A DNA stretch of 64,000 nucleotides from the IMG/VR virus record IMGVR_UViG_3300047094_000227, positions 1-64,000 of that record. One strand, written 5' to 3'. The notes beneath the pieces are model-generated. The model searched no databases. It worked only from the letters and a program-made list of their open reading frames with translations, and was not told the origin of the DNA. This DNA is from a virus. How positions within the stretch are numbered: the stretch's first letter is position 1; the number at the start of each line of letters is the position of its first letter. The translations under genes were made by a program, and so were the position numbers. Of this stretch, positions 32,796 to 41,700 are shown piece after piece.

Positions 32796-35700
32796 TTAAC
32801 AAGTTTTCTTATATGTGATAGCTTTAGCTAAAATAACTTCTTTTTCAGCAACAGTTAACTTTGGTTCTTTTCCAAAATTATTCTTAGTTGCGTCTATAAT
32901 TTTTCCATCATTCAATACAAAATAATCAGTCCCATTGTAGTTAGCAACTTTAATGCTACCATTTTGAATTTGTTGTCTAGCAGTTATTTGATTTATAACT
33001 CCTTGGTCTTTAACAATATTACCATTACCATAGGTTATATCACCGTTAGGTTTTAAAAAATAGTAAGTGCCACCTATTAAAAACTGCTTATCTTCTTGAA
33101 CAGGAATTGCAGGTAAAGGTACATTATTTTCTTCTACAACTTGTAACTTTTTATCAAAATAATCAATAATACTTTGATTAGTAAGTTCACCTTTTACATG
33201 AACAGTTCCATTGTTAAATACAGACTCTCTGTTATCATCATACATTTCTGTAGCATATTGACCATCTCCCCAAAGATTGATAGCTTTGTAGTAGTATTTA
33301 GAACCTCTTACAAAATCTGTACCATCTTCATATTTAACTTTTTGGAAGCCCATTACATCATTTAAAGATGTGTCACCTATTGCTTTTCTCTTCTCAAAAT
33401 CAGCACGTGATACGCTCTCTCCATTAATTATATCAATTCTTTCATTACCGTTTTTAACCACTCTAGGAACTAAAATGTAATCAGATGCTACATCTTTAAA
33501 GTTATCAAATCTATCAAGCACTAACACTTGTTTAACTCCTTCTGTAGATATACCTTCTAGTGTTGGGAACTCATCAAACTCAACTTCACTAACAAACTCT
33601 CCAAGATCATTTACCCCTTCTCCAAAGAAGCTTGGTGCAATATCAGTGATCTTTTTAAATATAGCTTCATCGTTCCAGTTGTTTCTTTGGAATGCCCCCA
33701 CCTTACTGAAGTTATCTAACTTTAAATCAGAAGCTAATGAATTAACAACATCTTTTAATCTCTCAGAATAGTCTTCAATAGGGACAATGTTCTTAATAGA
33801 TATAGCTGATTGGTAGGTTCCCTGAAGGATAGCCAAGTCTACTATTCTATTATATAAACCATTTGTAGCTGGGTTATCTCTAAGCTCTCTCATCATGCCT
33901 TGATATAAGTTATTATCATAAGCAGTTTTAAGATTTGCTTTTAGTCTAAGACTCTTAGCACCCCCAACTCTATCAGAAGAAACTTGTTCTAATTGTTGTA
34001 AAATCTCCATGTCTGGATAATCCTTCTTTGCTTTAGCTACATCAGTAACTACAGCTGTATAAGGATCAACTAACAACTCTGTTAGTCTAGAACGTAGATT
34101 AGTTCTAGTTAGGAATATATAATCAAGGAACGATGTCTTAACCTTATTACCCACTCTATCAAAGTCATCAGCAGCCAAGTACTCATCTTCTTTATATGGA
34201 TCTAACACCTTATTAGTGATTACAGCAAACTGAACTTGGTCAAGTTTTAATATAGGAGATAATGCATTTATAGCATTCTCAGTGATGTTAGCTTTCTCAC
34301 CTACAAAGGAATTATTCAACACATCTCCAACAGATGAAATTATATTTGTTTTATCAGCTAAAGTAGTTCTCAATCTCTTCTTACTCATAGCTTCTGCACT
34401 TCCAAACTTAGTAGTGTCGTAGTTAGTAGCTTGTGTAAACTTAAATAAGAACTGACCCATCTTATGGTATTTCAAGAATTCAACCAATATTCTTTGTTGT
34501 TCAACATTGTCAATAGCTGTACCAGCATAGTAATTTTTAATATTAGGAGCTAAGTTCTTCATATCAATCTTATTACTAACTACAGCTTTTCTATCAGCTG
34601 GGAACTTCTTACGAATAAAGTCTAAGTTCTTCTTGCTATACACAGAGCTAGAACCAATACTATCTAGATAGTTCATGTACTCTTTAATGATAGGTTGGTT
34701 TAAGAACAATGCGGTTGTCTTTACAGGAGTTCCTATTCTAGTCAAGAACATTGCTGTACTGATGATGTTATTGCTGCTTAAGATTTTAAGAATGTAAGGA
34801 TCTTTAGCCACATCCACAAATGATGTAATGAATCCTGATAAGTTATCAGAGATGTATTTGTTTGCTCTATCTAATACACCAGACAAAGATATTCTATCTT
34901 GTCCATTGATTCTCACTGTGTTATGAGGAAGTATCACTCTACCGTCACCTATTATCTTTCTTTCATAATCAGATAGCTGAGAGAACTTTAATGGATCAAT
35001 ATACCCTTCTATTTTTTGGAACAATGAATGGTTAGTGATATTAACAGCACCAATACCCACCCACTTCTTAGCTACAACAAACGCATGTCTTAGCATAGTT
35101 AAGAAGTTACCATCAAGGATTCTATTTTCTATTTTGCTTTCATCCACTCCTCTAAGACCATCAAGTTCATCAGCAATACCTTTTAATCCTGCATCAGAGA
35201 TAGGAGTGATTAATCTATCATAGTTCTCATCAAGAGTTAATATATCCTCAAGACTCTCATAATATTCATTCTCAACAGATTGTTTGTATAACTTATCAGA
35301 TAATACAGTATAATCATCTTCTCCAACAACTACAAAGTCATCTTCTAGATTAAGCATGCTTTCAATATCTTCTTTTAATATGAAGTTTTTAATAGCATCT
35401 TTAGCCTGCTCACCATACCCAAAGAAAGGAACTTGTTTCAATTGACCTTTAGAGTTGATGTATGTATTCTTTAAATACATATTAAGCTTATCTATATCAA
35501 AGTCAGATCCTGCTATCTCTGTAATCTCAGAAGGTAACACAACTGTCTTACCCATAGATTGAGGTAGGAAACCTTTTATCTTAAACACTAATGAAGAACT
35601 TGCAGCCTGGTTAGGGATACGGAAACCAATACCCTTAAGAATTGATTCATTCTCAGGCTTATTTAAATATTCCAATAACTCTTCATCAGACTTAAATCCA

Positions 35701-38700
35701 GCCTTCTTAAACTGCTCCTTAAACCAATAAGGAACTAGTATCTCCATGTAACGATTTTCTTTAGTGTAGGACTTAAGGGTACCGTCTGTAAATACTTTCT
35801 TACCATTAATTTCAACCACACCTCTCTTCTCTCCAGACTTCTCCCACATAGTTACAGGAACCTGTACAGCAGGGAAACCATTCACCTTAGGAGAACCAAT
35901 TGCTTTGTCCACCATAGAATAAAGAATATCTCTAATCTGTACATAAGCAGTAGATGCTTCAAATGGAATTGGAAACTCTCCATTTGCATCAGTTCTGATT
36001 GTATCTATAGCATTATCATCTAGCTCTCTTCTTAACATTTCATATTCAAGAGATTTAGATACAGCAGTTGGGTCCACTATATTATATACACCACCAAGAT
36101 CTTCAACACCTAACTTCTTTAATAACTGATTGTAATTTTCTAAGAATAAGTTATTTAACGCTTTTACATTACGAGTGTATGCTTTTTGAATCACTTCAGC
36201 TCTTTCAGGATCTGCAGTTCTAGGTTTACCATTTTCAAATAAATCTAAGCTAGCTATCTTAGTAGGCTGAGAACCAAGGGTTTGTCCAGTACCTCCATCA
36301 TAACTATTCTCCACTTGAATACCATAAGTCTTCCAAGCTACAGGAATCATCTTACCAAAAGGTGCTGTGTTTACATCTCCTGTTTCAAGATCGTATAAAT
36401 CAAACAACTCTTCAGCACCCACCTTTCTACCAGATTCAAATATAGCGTATTCAGCTTTCTCCTTCCACATCTTTATGTAGAAGTCTCCTAAGTTATAATC
36501 CTCTAAGTCTTTATAATATAAAGGCATTTGAGAAGTTTTATCTAGCACTAAGTCAATTCTATTTGAACCATACTTAGGACCAGACACAATAGGCTTTAAC
36601 ACCTCTCTGATAAACTCAGGCTCAGGAGTGCTAAGAAGCTTATCATCATGAGCTTTTAATTTCGTATTATTTCCATAGGTCCATTCAACATCTTTTCTCT
36701 TATCAAGAGCTCTTCTTGTATAAGCCATGTTCCACTGATAGTTATCTTCAGCAAGACCATTTAAATCCCATTGACCATTTCTAAGCTTAACACTTCTATA
36801 CACGTGATCCATTATCCAAGAACCAGCATCTGCTTCATTTATCTTACCTCTAACTGTTACATCTCTAAGAGTGACAGTGTTCATGTAAGGTTTGAACAAA
36901 TGGTGTCCTGGATCATTTTCAGTTAATTGCACTCCACCAGCATTGTTATATTTTTGGTTATGGAATGTATTAAACTCAGGATGATCAAATGTTGTTTTTC
37001 TACCAGACAAGAAAGACTTAACACGTTTAGTTTCATCTAATTTACCTTTCTTTGTAGCAAACTGATATGGATCACCAAATAAGATTTTATGGAACTCTAT
37101 ATTGTTAATGATGTAGTTTATTCTAGCAAATGTTAGAATATCAGTTACATCATCTTGTGATAGTTTGTTTTTATTTAATTGCTCAGCTTTAGCAAACTTA
37201 CTATCTAAGTCTTCATAAGTTACTGTCTTATTAGGATTATTAGTAAGCTTATAGTTGTCTACTAATATTTTATTAGTAGCTGCTACATTACGTTCAATGT
37301 ATGCTTTTACATCTGCATTAATAGCTTCTGCATTCTCCTTAATGTATGCATCAATTTGATCTTGTGTAGCACCATTGATAATCAAGTTGTTAACACCAGC
37401 TAGCGTTTTACCCTTAAGGATATCTTTAAAGAACCTAAGCTCTTTTGCCTTTCCTAAGTTCTTAAAGTCATCAGTGACATTAGCTAACTTCTCTCTATTT
37501 TCAAAATCTAATGCTAATGCAATATCATCTTTTAAGTATCCTTGGAAGATTGTATTCACCTTTCCCCAAGCTAATCCACCAGCAACTTCTTTAAAGCTGA
37601 TGTTATTACCTAAGTTCATCATCCATTCTGTAGAACTATCTGCAGGGATTAATATATGGTAGTTACCATTAAGGTTTTGATTAATCTCTTGAGTGAATCT
37701 ATTACCAAGTGTTAAGCCTGTAGTGCTTTTATCTACACCAGTGTTTTGGTTCTTTGTACCACCAATGTGAGAAACTACTAAAGTTTTAATCTTCTTACCA
37801 TCTTTATTGTAGAACAGTCCTCCCTTCTTGAAGAACAAACCGTTTGTAGAGAATACATCATTAAGCTCAGGTCTATTTGATTTTAATTCTTCAACTGTAT
37901 CAGCCTCATTAAATTCATTTGCAAGTAATGAAGGAGCATTGTTTTCTGTATATGCTTGTGTATTCTCACCTTCTACGTTAGGATATGTAGTGTCCTGGAT
38001 AGGATTTTCCACTCTAACATATAAGTCAGCTAATGTATCTAATGGTCCATCAATTCCTAATGTCTTACCACTCACTGTAGCCACCTCACCTGTCTTTCCA
38101 AAATATGCATGAATAGAACCCACTGCCTTAACAAAATCATCTCTTTGTTCAGGCTTCAATCTTAAATATGTGTCCATTGTATATGTAACACCAATCCTAT
38201 TTAAGAAGTCTACCATTTGTTGAGGTGATTCAATATCTACACCTTCTGTAGACACCACCTTATATCTTCCCTGTCCTTTGTTAAATCTAACTAAAGAATT
38301 AGGATCAGTTGACAAGTCTTTAAGATTGTTCATCCAACCTGTCTTAGTTTGCTTACTTACAGTGAATTGATCAGCAGGAGATGTATACACCTCATCAGCG
38401 TTAACGTATTGTATTAATGCATTAGGTCTTTGCTTTGTAAAAGTTTGGTAGAATTGTACAAACAATCTCCAATCATGTGGCTCAAACTTACTGAAATCAA
38501 TAGCAACCATCTCACCACTTTCTCCAGTGGTTCCTTTCAAACGTGTAAACAATCTAACATAGTTAGAGTCATATTTAGCTAAGTCTACTAACTTATCTAC
38601 CATCTTGCTCACCTTAGTGGTATTAGCTAACTTGTCTATCACTGTAGCAAATGCCCTACTGAAGTTTACAAGCTTTAAGAAATACTTATCAGTGGTAGCT

Positions 38701-41700
38701 AAAGCAGGTAGAGATAGTGTAGAACTATCAACTTGGTTAGTAGGAACTGTTTCTAATAGTGTACCTATTAACAATTTGATTTGATATGAAGAACTCTTCT
38801 TCCAATCTGTAGTGAATGCTTCAGCAGCATACATTCTATTAGTTACATTCTCTGCATTAATATCTAATATATCATCTTTATTAAACTCAATCTTAAACGT
38901 ACGTAAGAAATCTTTTGTCTTATCTACAAGAGCTAACCAACTCTTTTCTCCAATTATCTTATTCTCTTCTTCATATTCAGCTTTGATAGCATCAAATAGT
39001 TCAGGAGCAGTTAAGTTAGAAATCTCATACAAAGATTTGTTTGTACCAAACACCTTTGCAAAGAATCTAGCAGTCATATCTCTTACAACATCATTAGTGT
39101 CCTTCTCACTTAATCCTTCAACAGCTCTATATTCTGGAGCTAAGGATTTAGCAGATTCAGGAATAGTGTAACTCTTATACTTACCTGTATCAATAGCTTT
39201 AAACAATTGTTCTTTTGCTGAAGGCTTGTTTACAAATGATTTAACAAATGCAATGATATCTCTAAAGAACTTTAATATAGCTTCACCAATATTTCTAGCA
39301 GGAAGTTTACCAAGTCTAAAGTCAGCAAAATCATCCATGATTCTTTCCTTAGCCTGTTGATCTGTAGCCTCTTCATAGAACAACATCTTACCAGATTCTC
39401 TATCTTTAAACTTACCAGCCTTAGCTTTGAATTCATCAAGAAGAGATTGTTGTTCTTCAGGAGATAAGAAAACATTCCATATACCTTCACCAATCTCATG
39501 ATACTCTGTACCTCTCTGACCACCTTTGTAGAATTTAGCTACACCATTTTCAAACACACCCCAAGCTTTCTCACCATCATATGTAGTGATGATACGATCT
39601 AATATCTCAAAAGGAATACCAGGAACATTCTTACGTGCCCACTCTTTAAATAACTGAATCTCAGCATCAGTCATTCTTTCAGTCTTATCAGCACCAAGTC
39701 TTCTATATTGAGAACCTTTAGGTGCTTTAGATTTACTAAAGTCTACATCTGAAGGTTTATCTTCTTTCACATCTACAGACTCTGTAGAAGTGGTAACTGC
39801 AGGAGCAGCTTCTGTACCATAAGGAGTGGTTTGTGTAACCGTAGCAGCTGTAGATGTAGGAGCAGCTTGATCTTTGCTCTTAATCTCATTAGCTATTTGA
39901 ATCTTAAGATAGTCTTTAACTATACCAAGATCATCTTTAGTAGCATCAAATCTTTCTGCTTGTTTTAAATACTCAACAATTTGTAAAACCTTAGCTTCAG
40001 TGTTAGCTATATCTGTAACTGTTTGATTATCAGTTATTTTAATAAATAATCCATCCTTAGTTTTCTTAGCTGTAAATAAGACAGGACCTGTAGAAACATC
40101 ATAGATGTTTTCTGTAGTGCCATCTAAATTATATCCACCAACAACATCAGGTGATGTTGGAGTGGTTGTAGCTGTAGCAGGAGGAGTAGGTAATTGTTCA
40201 GGAAGTTCCATTCCTTCTAAGACAGCATACTTCTGTTTGAAGTTGTAAGGAACAGCATCTGTAATCTTTGCTACGTTTGTAGACAAAGGAGTTTCACTAA
40301 CAGGTCTAGATGACCCATTAGGAAACTTGTTTCCCAATAAATATGTTTGATAGTTCTCCCACTCACTGATGATTAAATTACCATCAGGACCAATGTGTGG
40401 TTCTAAGAATTTTTCGTGGAATTTTTTAGTAAGTGTATCTCTATTAAGATTCTGATACACGCTCTTTAATTGATCAACTATTTGATCTTCTAATTCAGCT
40501 ATTTTAGTTAGGTCATACTTTTCTTTACCTAACTCAAGATTCATTGTGTTAGTGTTAATAAAGATTTGGTTGTTTGAACTAGCTCCTTTGCTCTTCCAAT
40601 ACAATACATTCTGCAAATATGTAGAATATAATCTATTGATTTTAATTGATTTACCAGCAGCTAATTGGCTATTAACCTCTTCAGAGATTTTCTTTAGCAC
40701 TTCAAACACACCCTTTGCTTCCTTAGCTGAGAAGTTTCTACTTCTTACATTCTGTAATGTATCACCATATTGGATATAAGGATGTCCAATAGACACCTTA
40801 ACTTGCTTACCCTTATGGAATATAAATCCAGTGTTAGAAACTTGAATCAATCCTTCTTGTGTAGAAATAACAGATTCAGGAACTAGTGTTTCACCAATAT
40901 GATTTCTTTCTCCTTTTGTAAGTTCAGGAATACCTTTAGACACTGTGAAATTATAAACCTTATATCCAGGTTCTTTAAATAACTCAGCTCTTTTAATCTT
41001 CCAACCAGCTTGCTTAGCTTCAGCTAAAGCTTTTTGTTCAGCTCTGTATTTAGGAGATTTGTCTTTATATCTTAAATCTGTAGTGGGCATAGTGTTGTAT
41101 ACCAACTTACTCATGTCCATTGTCTCACCCACCTTAGCAACACGCTTACCATCTTTGTCTACAAAGTAAACATTACTACCATCTTGTTCTACGTATACAG
41201 CAGCCACTAAGCCAATATCTACATTTGTAGCATCAGGCACTTCATCTTTAGGAACACCATATTGCATCTCAGTTAATCCTGTTAAACCAAGAGAGTCTTC
41301 TTGATTAGGAGTTACTAAAATGGCTCTTATTTTAGATCTGTTAGGAAACTTACCAACGTTGTTTAAGAACTCAACAGCACGAAGTTGATGAGGTTTAAAA
41401 GATGCTATGTCTTCTTCTTTTTCAGAAGTTGTACGCTCAAACAATATATTAGCATCTACCAATCTACCTTCATCTTCTGATTTTGTAATTGGTGTATCTA
41501 CAATAGCAACATCACCAGAGTTAAGTTCAATCTCTGCCTGTTCTTTATTTACATCATCAGCAAACTTCTGTAACTTCTCTTGGTCAGTTTGAATCTTCTC
41601 ATATCCAGACAATTGATCAGGAGCAATGTTCTTAATGTCTCCATTAACATCTTCCACCTTAACTGTACCATCTTCATTAAGACCAATTACTCTCACCTTA

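Noticed and set aside
39480-39510. Active zinc protease in the RNA polymerase polypeptide
   Set aside because: The motif is HEIGE, so the second metal-binding His is missing. I treat it as a relic.
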